Origin: Kiritimatiellota bacterium
GTDB taxonomy: Bacteria > Verrucomicrobiota > Kiritimatiellia > Kiritimatiellales > Tichowtungiaceae
Length of the DNA: 64,000 nt
Reading direction: 5' to 3'
NCBI GenBank assembly: GCA_014381785.1
Contig: JACNKZ010000055.1
Coordinates: 1 to 64,000 of the forward strand
Position 1 is the stretch's first letter. Each line of letters begins with the position of its first letter. Both the position numbers and the translations under genes were made by a program. Shown in pieces: positions 1-8,239 of this stretch. The notes under the pieces were generated by a model that was given only the letters and a program-made list of their open reading frames with translations, had not been told where the DNA came from and made no database searches.

Positions 1-1088
1 TAGGTGCCGAGAATGATGCGGCGCTTCACTTCGGAGCCGAAGCCGGCGGCGCGGGTTTTTCCGTAGAGCTCAATCGGGTTCTTGCCATCGAGCCGCATGC
101 CGTAGCGAATGCCGTCGAAGCGCGCCAGATTGGCGGAAGCTTCAGCGGTGGCGATGATGTAGTAGACCGCGATCGCGTATTTGGCATTCGGCAGGCTGAC
201 GTCGACGATTTCCGCACCGAGGCTTTTGCAGTGCTTAACCGCATCACGAACGGCCGTCTCCACTTCCGGATCCATGCCGTCGACAAAATATTCTTTGGGC
301 AGGCCGATCTTCATGCCCGCGAGGCTGTGGTCATCGGTCAGTATGTCACCGAACGCCGGCACCGGTCGGTCAATCGAAGTGGAGTCCTTTTCATCATGCC
401 CGGCGATAACTTCAAGCAGGATGGCGGAGTCCTTGACCGTCTTGGTCAGGGGACCGATCTGGTCGAGCGATGAGGCGAAGGCGGTCAGGCCGTAGCGCGA
501 CACCATACCGTAGGTGGGCTTAAGACCGACACATCCGCAGAAGGCGGCGGGCTGACGGATCGAGCCACCGGTATCGGAGCCAAGTGATGCAATCGCTTCG
601 TCGGCGGCGACGCTGGCGGCCGAACCACCGGACGAGCCGCCGGGAACGTGATTAGCGTTCCACGGGTTGGTGGTTTTGCCGAGCGCGGAGTTTTCGGTGC
701 TCGAACCCATTGCAAATTCATCCATGTTGACGCGGCCGAGCAGAATCGCGCCCGCTTCGCGCAGTTTGGCGATCACAGTGGCGTCGTAGGGCGCAGTGTA
801 GCCTTCCAGTATTTTAGAGGCGCAGGTGCAGGGCTGGCCCTTGACGTTCAGTAGATCCTTGATGGCCAACGGCACGCCGAGCAGGCGGGCAACTTCTCCT
901 GATGCCCTTTTGGCATCGGCTTCTTTCGCGGCGGCCAGTGCGGCGTCGCGGTCGAGGGTCAGGTAAGCTCCAACCTGTCCGTCGCGTGCGTCAATCGCGG
1001 CCAGCACGTCATTGACGATGTCGACCGAGGTGCACTCCCCCGCGGCCAGCATGTCGCTCAGTTCAGAAATTGTTTTTGTATTCAGCAT
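1..1088 (-). CDS. gatA: Glutamyl-tRNA(Gln) amidotransferase subunit A, C-terminal part cut by window edge
   Basis: Amidase-signature subunit of the GatCAB complex, which converts Glu-tRNA(Gln) or Asp-tRNA(Asn) to the amide form in the cytoplasm. About 362 codons are visible. The catalytic Lys lies in the IKDLL stretch, and the Gly/Ser-rich signature GGSSGGSAASVAADEA is followed by GSDTGGSIRQPA carrying the cis-Ser and nucleophile Ser. The start at 1088 is preceded by an AAGGTGG ribosome site. gatC lies 92 bp upstream on the same strand, the usual gatC-gatA order. The reading frame is still open at base 1, so about 120 residues are missing at the C-terminus. Confidence 0.95.
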   Translation of the reverse strand, partial: MLNTKTISELSDMLAAGECTSVDIVNDVLAAIDARDGQVGAYLTLDRDAALAAAKEADAKRASGEVARLLGVPLAIKDLLNVKGQPCTCASKILEGYTAPYDATVIAKLREAGAILLGRVNMDEFAMGSSTENSALGKTTNPWNANHVPGGSSGGSAASVAADEAIASLGSDTGGSIRQPAAFCGCVGLKPTYGMVSRYGLTAFASSLDQIGPLTKTVKDSAILLEVIAGHDEKDSTSIDRPVPAFGDILTDDHSLAGMKIGLPKEYFVDGMDPEVETAVRDAVKHCKSLGAEIVDVSLPNAKYAIAVYYIIATAEASANLARFDGIRYGMRLDGKNPIELYGKTRAAGFGSEVKRRIILGT

Positions 1089-1180
1089 TTTTTATCCACC
1101 TTTTAAACCGCTAATGGACGCGAATTATCGCGAATCCTGTCCGGTCTTTTTCATTAGCGTTCATTGGCGTTAATTCGCGG
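1089..1180. repeat. gatC-gatA spacer with CATTAGCG/AATTCGCG-type repeat
   Basis: The 92-bp spacer consists mostly of short inverted words: CGCGAATTATCGCG near 1120 and TTCATTAGCGTTCATTGGCG followed by TTAATTCGCGGTT near 1150-1182. A related sequence (GCATTCGCGTCCATTAGCGGTT) occurs at about 7420-7441 before the YmdB-like gene, so this is a dispersed family. No function is evident. Confidence 0.5.
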
Positions 1181-1477
1181 TTAAAACTGTTCATTGATTT
1201 TGGGGACGAGGATCTGCCCGTCGCGGGAGGCAGGGGCGTTGGCGGTGACGGTGTCGTTATCGAGCGAAACGCCCGGCTCGTCGGCACGAAGCACATTGAC
1301 CATCGGCACGGCGTGCGCGGTCGGTTCCACATTCGAAACATCGAGCTCGCCGAGCTGCTCGACATAGTCGAGCACCTGATCGAGCTGCCCCTGAAACAGC
1401 TTCGTTTCCTCGTCGGTCAGCTCAATCCGCGCGAGATTGGCGACGTACGAAACATCCATATGATTTGCATCTGACAT
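1181..1477 (-). CDS. gatC: Glutamyl-tRNA(Gln) amidotransferase subunit C
   Basis: Small GatCAB subunit that wraps GatA and stabilises the complex. It has 98 residues, the usual size. It carries the family pattern VANLARIELTDEE near the N-terminus and a central LDYVEQLGELDVSNVEPTAH segment. A longer frame reaches back to 1528, but the ATG at 1477 is chosen because GGGAG lies seven bases upstream and family members start just before this point. Co-oriented with gatA downstream. Confidence 0.93.
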   Translation of the reverse strand: MSDANHMDVSYVANLARIELTDEETKLFQGQLDQVLDYVEQLGELDVSNVEPTAHAVPMVNVLRADEPGVSLDNDTVTANAPASRDGQILVPKINEQF

Positions 1478-1780
1478 AAGTTTCTCCCAGAAAACGCACA
1501 CTATAGAAGAGCCTGCACCAGCGGACAAGCACCCGATTTATCCACAACCGCTGTTTTTTGACGGGATAACAGGATAAACAGGATGTGTTGTGGATGTTTT
1601 CACTGTATCCGGTTGATCAACACCTTCCAGCCCTCAGGCTGTAAGCAGCGTGCGAAAACGCATTAAACATTGGGAAGCCGCAAAGGACAAATCCTGATCT
1701 ACAGGAGAAATAATCCTGCCCATCCTGTTATCCTGTCAAAATTCTGATCCGCACAGCTGCTGTTCCCAGCATCTTGAGAA
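1478..1780. repeat. Intergenic repeat element with ACAGGAT-type inverted termini
   Basis: The 303-bp gap holds no gene I can support. From about 1559 to 1738 lies an element bounded by near-perfect inverted 16-mers: TGACGGGATAACAGGA at 1559 and TCCTGTTATCCTGTCA at 1723, one mismatch. Its interior includes AAATCCTGATCTACAGGAG, which recurs at 4560-4577. It looks like a small non-coding dispersed repeat. Confidence 0.6.
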
Positions 1781-2827
1781 TCAGATGAGCGGCGGCTCTT
1801 CCGTTTCGGAGGTGCCGGTTTCGGGATCGAAGGCGTCCTGAAAACTTTCAATCGATTCGGCGGCCGCGGAGGGTTGAGCGAATTTGGCGATATGAAAAAG
1901 GGCTTCGCCCTCGTGCACGAGCGGCACACGCGTGCGGCCGATCACAATGCCGGCAACCGGACTGATGACCTCCTCTTCGTGGTCGCCAAACGGGTCGCCA
2001 ATCAGAGCCAACCGCTCCCCGGCGGTAACCTTTGCGCCGAGAACCGTCACCGAGCGCAGGACGCCGCTTTGCGGGGCGCGGACCCATTGGGTGCTTTTGG
2101 CGACCAACGGCGTATGCGCCTTGCGGAGTATGCGCTTGCGGATCATTCCCAGATGCGACATGACGTTGAGAATACCGGCGACACCGGCACGGACAGAAAG
2201 CTCGTCAAAGCGAAGCGCCTCGCCCGCTTCGTAGACCAGCGAAGGAATGCCGCGCTTCTGGGCGGTTTCGCGGAAGGTGCCGTCGCGCAGGGGCGCATCC
2301 AGCACAACGGGCGCATTAAAGGCTTTCGCCAAGGCTTCGAGCTCCGGATTGCCGGTAAAGGCGGCGCGGATCTGCGGCAGATTTTCCCGCGCCACAGCGC
2401 CGGTATGCAGATCAATCATATGCGTACAGAGCGGCAGAACTTCGGTCACCACCAGGTTGGCGAGCCGTGCCGCCATGGAGCCTTTGGGTGAGCCGGGAAA
2501 GGAGCGGTTGAGGTCGCGGCGGTCAGGCAGATAGCGCGACTGCGACACAAACCCGAACACATTCATGACCGGAATCAGGATGAGTGTACCCTTGATCCGG
2601 GCCACTGACGGGTGGCCGGAGAGCCGGCGGATAATCTCCACACCGTTGATTTCGTCGCCGTGCAAGGCGGATGTAATCAACAGGCAGGGACCGGCCTGTT
2701 TGCCGCGAATGATATGCACCGGCATAGTGGTGGGAGCATGGGTATAAAAATCGGGCAGCGGCAGCCGCACAACCCCACGCGTTCCGGCCGCAATGGATTC
2801 TCCACCAATAATACACGGAGGTTGCAT
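1781..2827 (-). CDS. Succinylglutamate desuccinylase/aspartoacylase family protein (RimK operon)
   Basis: Zinc carboxypeptidase-like enzyme of the AstE/AspA superfamily (COG3608 type), 348 residues. The zinc motif HGDE sits in TSALHGDEINGVEIIRRL and a later His in MIDLHTGA; the C-terminal half resembles a lipoyl-like beta domain. The start at 2827 lies four bases beyond the rimK stop; an upstream in-frame extension inside rimK is unlikely. Third gene of a protease-rimK-this order. In pseudomonads a comparable rim cluster modifies ribosomal protein S6, so this enzyme may remove or edit added amino acids. The substrate is inferred. Confidence 0.85.
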   Translation of the reverse strand: MQPPCIIGGESIAAGTRGVVRLPLPDFYTHAPTTMPVHIIRGKQAGPCLLITSALHGDEINGVEIIRRLSGHPSVARIKGTLILIPVMNVFGFVSQSRYLPDRRDLNRSFPGSPKGSMAARLANLVVTEVLPLCTHMIDLHTGAVARENLPQIRAAFTGNPELEALAKAFNAPVVLDAPLRDGTFRETAQKRGIPSLVYEAGEALRFDELSVRAGVAGILNVMSHLGMIRKRILRKAHTPLVAKSTQWVRAPQSGVLRSVTVLGAKVTAGERLALIGDPFGDHEEEVISPVAGIVIGRTRVPLVHEGEALFHIAKFAQPSAAAESIESFQDAFDPETGTSETEEPPLI

Positions 2828-2831
2828 CGAA

Positions 2832-3737
2832 TTAGCCCTGCCCTTTGGTTTTAGTGTTCCCCACTTTGGCATTTTTTTCGATATAGTCGATGATCTGTCC
2901 GGCAATGTCTTTTCCGGTCGCCCCCTCAATGCCTTCGAGACCGGGGCTGGAGTTGACCTCCATCACCACCGGGCCGTGATTGGAGCGCAGCAGATCCACC
3001 CCGGCGACATTCAGGCCCATAATTTTCGCGGCACGCACGGCGGTGGAGCGCTCTTCAGGCGTGATGCGAACGAGCGATGAGCTGCCTCCGCGGTGCAGGT
3101 TGGAGCGGAACTCACCGGGTGCCGCGGTGCGCTGCATCGCCGCAACCACTTTGCCGCCGATGACAAAACAGCGGATGTCTGAGCCGCCCGCCTCCTTGAT
3201 GTATTCCTGAACCAGAATGTTGGCTTTCAGCCCCATGAACGCTTCGATAACGCTTTCCGCCGCTTTCTGTGTTTCAGCCAGCACGACTCCGATACCCTGC
3301 GTACCTTCGAGCAGCTTCACCACCAGCGGCGCGCCGCCCACCATTTTAATCACATCCTTAATATCATCCGGTTTGTTGGCAAACCCGGTGACCGGCAGAC
3401 CGATCCCTTTACGCGAAAGCAGCTGAAGTGAGCGCAGTTTGTCGCGCGAGCGGGTGATAGCGACGGATTCGTTGAGCGGATAGACGCCCATCATTTCAAA
3501 CTGACGCAGTACCGCCGCGCCGTAGAACGTAACCGAAGCACCGATACGCGGAATCACGGCGTCAACGCCTTCAATCGGTTCCCCTTTGTAGTGAATGGTC
3601 GGCTTATGCGATGCAATATTCATGTACGCGCGCAGCGCATCAATCACCAGAATCTCATGCCCCCGCTCCTTGGCCGCTTCGACGAGACGGCGAGATGAGT
3701 AAAGTTTTTGATTTCTCGACAGCAGTGCAATTTTCAT
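2832..3737 (-). CDS. rimK: Ribosomal protein S6--L-glutamate ligase RimK
   Basis: ATP-grasp ligase that adds glutamate residues to the C-terminus of ribosomal protein S6 in E. coli. It has 301 residues, matching the E. coli length. Visible motifs are [18 protein letters not shown] at the N-terminus, the ATP-binding [19 protein letters not shown] loop, and the metal/ATP site [18 protein letters not shown] near the C-terminus. Its ATG overlaps the stop of the upstream protease gene by four bases (ATGA) and the downstream gene starts within five bases, so the three are translationally coupled. Confidence 0.93.
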   Translation of the reverse strand: MKIALLSRNQKLYSSRRLVEAAKERGHEILVIDALRAYMNIASHKPTIHYKGEPIEGVDAVIPRIGASVTFYGAAVLRQFEMMGVYPLNESVAITRSRDKLRSLQLLSRKGIGLPVTGFANKPDDIKDVIKMVGGAPLVVKLLEGTQGIGVVLAETQKAAESVIEAFMGLKANILVQEYIKEAGGSDIRCFVIGGKVVAAMQRTAAPGEFRSNLHRGGSSSLVRITPEERSTAVRAAKIMGLNVAGVDLLRSNHGPVVMEVNSSPGLEGIEGATGKDIAGQIIDYIEKNAKVGNTKTKGQG

Positions 3738-4204
3738 TTCGTTTCCTCCGATTCATAAATTTTTCGCGCGCGAAGACGTCCATTAACAAACGATTTATCC
3801 GGGTATACCGCAATATCTCCAGTCATCGCTTTGCGCCCGAGCAGCATCCGAAAGCGCATGGTGTCGCGGTTGGTCAGCGACATCTCAATCCGGCGGGACT
3901 CGCCGCCGATCTCAACGAGCGTTTCAATCACATAGCGCATCTCGCAATGACCGCCGGAGTCGGTTACTTCCCGTTCGTCCACGACCGGCGCTGTGCATTC
4001 GCGAACCACGGTTTCATTCCGCTGAAGCGGGTGCACAAAAAACCGCACCCATGGCGCGCCATTCTCGGTATATGGCTCAATACCAAAGGTATGCAGCGCC
4101 GAGGTTTTCGCCCCAGTGTCCACCTTGGCCTTAATTGCAGGAATACCGAGCTCCGGCAACACACACCATTCCCGCCAGCCCAATGTAATTTTTCCATTTG
4201 TCAT
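3734..4204 (-). CDS. RimK-associated ATP-dependent zinc protease-like (retropepsin-like) protein
   Basis: 156 residues of the family commonly found next to rimK (COG4067, RimB-like). The retropepsin-like motif [11 protein letters not shown] lies about 30 residues in; a second conserved stretch is [11 protein letters not shown]. Members are probably aspartyl-type peptidases despite the zinc-protease name. The ATG at 4204 is chosen over a GTG at 4231 because the family starts at about this point. First gene of the rim operon; overlaps rimK by four bases. The promoter must lie in the repeat-filled gap 4205-4699. Confidence 0.82.
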   Translation of the reverse strand: MTNGKITLGWREWCVLPELGIPAIKAKVDTGAKTSALHTFGIEPYTENGAPWVRFFVHPLQRNETVVRECTAPVVDEREVTDSGGHCEMRYVIETLVEIGGESRRIEMSLTNRDTMRFRMLLGRKAMTGDIAVYPDKSFVNGRLRARKIYESEETK

Positions 4205-4699
4205 TTCGCCGCACAGACTACGTCTATCCACCGGTTTGCCAAGCTTTTGCCGCCATAAAACGTAGTTTTTCCAATGGTTGGAACTGACTGCATCAGGGCA
4301 CGGCGCAAGAGCCCCCTCTTTTCCAATATCTGGGCATCTGGTGAATAATCACACCTTCGAAGGTGTGATTATTTCCAAACCTTGGAAGCGGGCCCGAAGG
4401 ATCGGGATTAAAAAACCTGCACCCATCACCGTTTCCCCAACCTCTGCTGTTTTTGACAGGATAACAGGATGAACCGGATTACGCTGAAAAGGCCCCTGCT
4501 TATAAGCCTTAACCAACTGAAAGACAGCAACCCCAGACACTGCGGAAACGAAGCGGAAGAAATCCTGATCTACAGGAGGTATTATCCTGTCTCATCCTGT
4601 TATCCCATCAAAAATATGAATCGCAACGCAGTTGCCGTCGGGGCTTGCTGTTTGTTCCAAACATTGGAAAAATGGGTGTTTTCAACTGAAGGAACTCTT
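4205..4699. repeat. Divergent spacer filled with three repeat families
   Basis: This 495-bp gap separates the divergent rim operon and M42 peptidase gene. It holds perfect TTCCAANNNTTGGAA copies at 4269-4283, 4373-4387 and 4655-4669; a perfect 30-bp palindrome at 4344-4373 abutting the second copy; and an ACAGGAT-type element bounded by inverted 16-mers at 4454-4469 and 4595-4610. Promoters for both genes must be embedded here, but none stands out. Confidence 0.75.
4344..4373. repeat. Perfect 30-bp palindrome
   Basis: The left arm AATAATCACACCTTC (4344-4358) is exactly complementary to the right arm GAAGGTGTGATTATT (4359-4373) with no loop. It ends inside the first base of the TTCCAAACCTTGGAA copy at 4373. 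It could be a protein-binding site or a hairpin/cruciform. Without a gene-proximal T-run it is not a typical terminator. Confidence 0.85.
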
Positions 4700-5770
4700 A
4701 TGAACAAAACATCGAAACAATTTCTCAAAGATATGATCAATGCCATCAGCCCGTCCGGCTACGAAAACTGCGCGGCGGCGGTCTGGAAAAGCTATGCCGA
4801 AAAATATGCCGACTCGGTCGAGACCGATGTGCACGGCAACTCGCACGCCGTCTTCAACAAGGGCGGCAAGGTGAAGGTGATGCTGGCCGGCCACTACGAC
4901 GAAATCGGCTTCCTGATTTCCTACATCGACGACAAAGGTTTCCTGTGGATCGCACCGATCGGCGGCTGGGATCCGCAAATCGCACAAGGCCAGCGCGTCC
5001 ACATTATCGGCAACGGCGGCAAAACCATCAGCGGCGTGGTCGGTAAAATCGCGATCCACCTGCAGGAGCCGGAGCAGCGCAAAAAGGTTTCTGAAATCAA
5101 AGACCTATGGGTTGATATCGGCGCGAAAGACAAAAAAGAGGCTGAGATTCTGGTGAGCATCGGTGACCCGCTGGTGATTCAGTACGGCTTCGAAGAGCTG
5201 CTCAACAACCGCGCTGTCGGCCGCGCCTTCGACGACCGCGCCGGTGCCTTCGCCATTCTCGAGACAGGCCGCCTGCTCGCCAAAGCAGATCTTCAATGCG
5301 AGGTGCACATCGTCGCCACCGTTCAGGAGGAAATCGGTCTGCGCGGCGCGCGCACGGCCGCCTTCGGCATTGAGCCGGATGTCGGCATCGCGGTGGACGT
5401 CACCTTCGCCACCGACCACCCGAATATCGGGGCGGTGATTCAGCAAGAAGGAAAAGTCGACATCGACGGCGGACCGGTGGTTACCCGCGGGCCGAACATC
5501 AACCCGAAACTTTTTGATCTGATTATTAAAACGGCTAAAGCGGAAAAAATCCCGGTACAGATTGTGGCTGAGGCGCGCGGCACCGGAACGGATGCCAACG
5601 CCATGCAGCTGAACGGAAGCGGCGTCGCCACCGCGCTCATTAGCATTCCGCTGCGCCACATGCATAGCCCGTGCGAGCTGATCAGCCTGAACGATGTCGA
5701 AGCGGTTTCTAAACTACTGGCGGCGGTCATGAAAAAAATCACTCCGCGCACCAACTTTATTCCCTTCTAA
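4700..5770 (+). CDS. M42 family aminopeptidase/endoglucanase-like peptidase
   Basis: Cytoplasmic di-metal aminopeptidase of the M42 (FrvX/TET) family, 356 residues. Metal-ligand motifs are visible: AGHYDEIG, RAFDDRAGAFAILE, the general-base pair in ATVQEEIGLRGA, VDVTFATDHP, and the C-terminal HMHSPCE. The ATG at 4700 is preceded by GAAGGAA. The frame continues upstream to 4469 but that part is repeat sequence and is excluded. The TAA overlaps the trmB start codon by one base, so the two genes are co-transcribed. The link to tRNA methylation is positional only. Confidence 0.9.
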   Translation: MNKTSKQFLKDMINAISPSGYENCAAAVWKSYAEKYADSVETDVHGNSHAVFNKGGKVKVMLAGHYDEIGFLISYIDDKGFLWIAPIGGWDPQIAQGQRVHIIGNGGKTISGVVGKIAIHLQEPEQRKKVSEIKDLWVDIGAKDKKEAEILVSIGDPLVIQYGFEELLNNRAVGRAFDDRAGAFAILETGRLLAKADLQCEVHIVATVQEEIGLRGARTAAFGIEPDVGIAVDVTFATDHPNIGAVIQQEGKVDIDGGPVVTRGPNINPKLFDLIIKTAKAEKIPVQIVAEARGTGTDANAMQLNGSGVATALISIPLRHMHSPCELISLNDVEAVSKLLAAVMKKITPRTNFIPF

Positions 5771-6372
5771 TGATTAACCTTCCCGAAAACACACTGCGCG
5801 TTCATCCCGAGGATTTCATCAATCCGACCGACTTGCGGCAGACCTTCGACCATCCGGAACGGCCGTTCGAAATCGATCTCGGCTGCGGTAAGGGCCGTTT
5901 CCTGCTAGCGCGCACCGGCAAATTCCCGGACGTGAACTTTCTGGGAATCGACCGGCTACTGGCGCGGATCCGAAAAATCGACAAGAAGGCGCAACGCCTC
6001 GGGCGAAAGAATGTACGGCTGTTCCGGGTCGACGCCTATTACGCCACCACCTTTCTCATTCCGCCGGAGAGCGTGGACACCTATTACATTTTCTACCCCG
6101 ACCCGTGGCCGAAGGAGAAGCATCACCACAACCGGCTGTTCAACGAGCCGTTCATGGACGCGGTTGCCCGCACGCTGAAGCCGGGCGGAAAGATCCATAC
6201 CGCCAGCGACCACCTGCCCTACTTCGAGGAGATCTACGCACTGCTCAAGAAAGATGATCGTTTTGAGGAGACCGACACCTTTGTCCCCGCTGAAGATGAA
6301 GTGACCGACTTTGAGCTGATCTTCGCCCATAAAGTCCCGGGCCGCGCCTCGTTTGTTAAAAAAGAGACGTAA
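5770..6372 (+). CDS. trmB: tRNA (guanine-N7-)-methyltransferase TrmB
   Basis: Class I SAM-dependent methyltransferase that makes m7G46 in the tRNA variable loop. It has 200 residues. The SAM loop IDLGCGKGRFLLA and the family-specific YPDPWPKEKHHHNRL motif are clear, as is LKPGGKIHTASD. The start overlaps the M42 stop (TAATG). About 190 bp of hairpin-bearing repeat follows the gene. Confidence 0.95.
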   Translation: MINLPENTLRVHPEDFINPTDLRQTFDHPERPFEIDLGCGKGRFLLARTGKFPDVNFLGIDRLLARIRKIDKKAQRLGRKNVRLFRVDAYYATTFLIPPESVDTYYIFYPDPWPKEKHHHNRLFNEPFMDAVARTLKPGGKIHTASDHLPYFEEIYALLKKDDRFEETDTFVPAEDEVTDFELIFAHKVPGRASFVKKET

Positions 6373-6553
6373 CCACTAATCTTCACTAATCCCCACGGAT
6401 CAAAAGCGGCCCATTTAAATCTGAGTCCAATTTGTGTGAATTATACCAATTTCAGTTTGGGTTTGAGACAAGGCAGGCGGGACGCCTGCGATACGTACCG
6501 CAGGCGTCCCGCCTGCAAAGACCGAAAGCTATCTGAATTTACTATTAGTGGTT
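6371..6553. repeat. Intergenic repeat: 18-bp GC-rich hairpin inside 10-bp inverted arms
   Basis: AACCACTAAT at 6371-6380 and ATTAGTGGTT at 6544-6553 are perfect inverted arms. Inside lies a perfect 18-bp hairpin: GCAGGCGGGACGCCTGCG at 6473-6490, an 8-base loop ATACGTAC, and its complement at 6499-6516. The arrangement suggests a compact non-coding mobile-type repeat. It also could serve as a 3' structure for trmB. Confidence 0.8.
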
Positions 6554-6563
6554 TGTAAAAATT

Positions 6564-6959
6564 ATGTCGAAGCAGAAGCCAGAGATTAAAATTGAGAGCT
6601 GCGGGCTCTATACACCGCTCGAAAAAGAGGGCAAAGAACTGCCGATGCTGGTGCGCTTCACCGACGAGATCCCCTGCGAGCTAGGCGTCGAATTCGGCTA
6701 CATCCTGCACATTCGCAAAGGGCGCGGCATGAAACTCACTTTCCAGATCGACCATCCGCCCTTCACGGATGTGGAAGGCAATCTCCGCCCACCCTTCACC
6801 GGCGAAGAATATGTGCGTTCCAATGATTGGAAGTTTTTTCTCGGCGACACCACCTGGGAGCCGATCGAAGACAAGGCGGGGCCGTGGCGCATCCGCAGCT
6901 GGCTCGACGACGAGCTCATCGCTGACCGAACACTAACGCTAGTGAGTCCGAATCCCTAA
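6564..6959 (+). CDS. DUF3859-like conserved protein
   Basis: 131-residue protein, probably cytoplasmic, matching from memory the DUF3859 pattern: EIPCELGVEFGYILHIRKG, then IDHPPFTD, GNLRPPF and a WEPIEDKAGPWR segment. No catalytic residues are known for the family. The ATG at 6564 lacks a clear ribosome site. A perfect TTCCAATGATTGGAA (6818-6832) lies inside the gene and encodes SNDWK. I believe that segment is conserved in the family, so this copy may be coincidental. Confidence 0.65.
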   Translation: MSKQKPEIKIESCGLYTPLEKEGKELPMLVRFTDEIPCELGVEFGYILHIRKGRGMKLTFQIDHPPFTDVEGNLRPPFTGEEYVRSNDWKFFLGDTTWEPIEDKAGPWRIRSWLDDELIADRTLTLVSPNP

Positions 6960-7076
6960 GCACCCAAACACCCAAAGAAATCCCAATTCCCAAAACACCT
7001 AATTTGGAATTCGGTCATTTGAGCTTCTTTCGGATTTGGGTATTTCGCGGTTAGAGCTTCCCGCATGCAATGCGGG

Positions 7077-7268
7077 TTAATAATGCGGCGGGCGCTCGTG
7101 GCCGCCGATTTCATTCGATGAGGCTTCCATCTGTTCTTTGAGCTCTTCGATCTGCTGTTTCAGCGAAGTGATTTCCCTCTGCTGCTGAAACATCTCGCCG
7201 CTCATCTCTTCAATCGTTTTGCTCTGATCCGAATAAAGCATTTCCAGTTTGGTCAGTCGGTCTTCCAT
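7077..7268 (-). CDS. slyX: SlyX-like coiled-coil protein
   Basis: Short 63-residue protein, almost entirely heptad coiled coil (LTKLEMLYSDQSKTIEEM onward), ending in the PPHY tail characteristic of SlyX proteins. The function of SlyX is unknown. The ATG at 7268 is preferred over one at 7280, because GGAGACGTTT directly upstream is a good ribosome site and lies inside the longer frame. It is flanked on its upstream side by an ACAGGAT inverted repeat. Confidence 0.8.
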   Translation of the reverse strand: MEDRLTKLEMLYSDQSKTIEEMSGEMFQQQREITSLKQQIEELKEQMEASSNEIGGHERPPHY

Positions 7269-7290
7269 AAACGTCTCCACATTCGATTTT

Positions 7291-7369
7291 CGACAGGATA
7301 ACAGGATTAACCGGATTACCCAAAGAACAGAGATGCATCTTTCAGAGCGTTCATCCTGTTATCCTGTCG
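7291..7369. repeat. ACAGGAT-type inverted repeat, third copy
   Basis: CGACAGGATAACAGGAT at 7291-7307 is perfectly complementary to ATCCTGTTATCCTGTCG at 7353-7369, with a 45-bp spacer. It is the same family as the elements at 1559-1738 and 4454-4610. It lies in the divergent spacer between slyX and the YmdB-like gene. Confidence 0.85.
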
Positions 7370-7453
7370 GAATTTCCCGTTTCGATTGCTCCGGGTGAAA
7401 CTCCTATTTCGATTCTCGTGCATTCGCGTCCATTAGCGGTTAGATTCACACCC

Positions 7454-8224
7454 ATGAAGATTCTATTTACAGGCGATATGGTTGGGAGCGCGGGACGACA
7501 GGTGTTTCAGCGGGTGACCGAACGGCTGCACGAGGAAGGGCGGATTGAACTAATCATTGCCAACGCCGAAAACGGCGCGGGCGGGCGCGGGCCGTCGCCG
7601 GATATCGCCGAAGCCCTGTTTAATGCCGGAGCCGCCGCGCTCACCCTCGGCGACCACACCTTTGACGACAAGACGCTGATTCCTTTCCTTGAAACTGAGC
7701 CGCGGATTGTACGCCCGGCCAATCTGCCGCCGGGAGCCGCCGGCCGCGGCATGACGACGATTGAAACCGACGAAGGCCCGATTTGCATTATCTCGCTGAT
7801 CGGCCGCGTGTTCATGGACCCGGCCGACTGCCCGTTCCGCACCGCCGACAAACTGATCGAGCTGGCGAACGCCAAAACCATCTTTGTCGATTTCCATGCC
7901 GAAGCCACTTCCGAAAAAATCGCGCTGGGGCGCTATCTCGACGGGCGGGTCAGCGGCGTCTTCGGAACCCATACGCATGTGCAGACCTCGGACGAAACCA
8001 TCCTGCCCAACGGCACGGCCTACATCACCGACCTCGGCATGACCGGCCCGAAAGACTCCGTCATCGGCCGCGACGTGGAGCCGGTTGTTCAGAAATTCAT
8101 CACCGGTATGCCGCAGAAGTTCGATGTCTCAAAAAAAGATCCCGCGCTTGAAGGGGTGATTGTGGATGTCGATATCGCGACCGGGAAAGCGCGCTCCATT
8201 GAACGGATCCGAGAACGGGCCTAA
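7454..8224 (+). CDS. YmdB family metallophosphoesterase (TIGR00282 type)
   Basis: Binuclear metallophosphoesterase, 256 residues, similar to Bacillus YmdB, a 2',3'-cyclic nucleotide phosphodiesterase. Metal and active-site motifs are KILFTGDMVGSAGR, NAENGAGGRG, TLGDHTFD, VDFHAEATSEK and FGTHTHVQTSD. The ATG at 7454 is used rather than the upstream in-frame start at 7418, which falls in a dispersed repeat. Followed 15 bp later by yceH. Confidence 0.9.
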   Translation: MKILFTGDMVGSAGRQVFQRVTERLHEEGRIELIIANAENGAGGRGPSPDIAEALFNAGAAALTLGDHTFDDKTLIPFLETEPRIVRPANLPPGAAGRGMTTIETDEGPICIISLIGRVFMDPADCPFRTADKLIELANAKTIFVDFHAEATSEKIALGRYLDGRVSGVFGTHTHVQTSDETILPNGTAYITDLGMTGPKDSVIGRDVEPVVQKFITGMPQKFDVSKKDPALEGVIVDVDIATGKARSIERIRERA

Positions 8225-8239
8225 AAAGAGGCATCTGCT

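Noticed and set aside
4469..4699. N-terminal extension of the M42 peptidase
   Set aside because: The stretch is repeat DNA (ACAGGAT element and a palindrome copy). The ATG at 4700 has a ribosome site and matches the family start.
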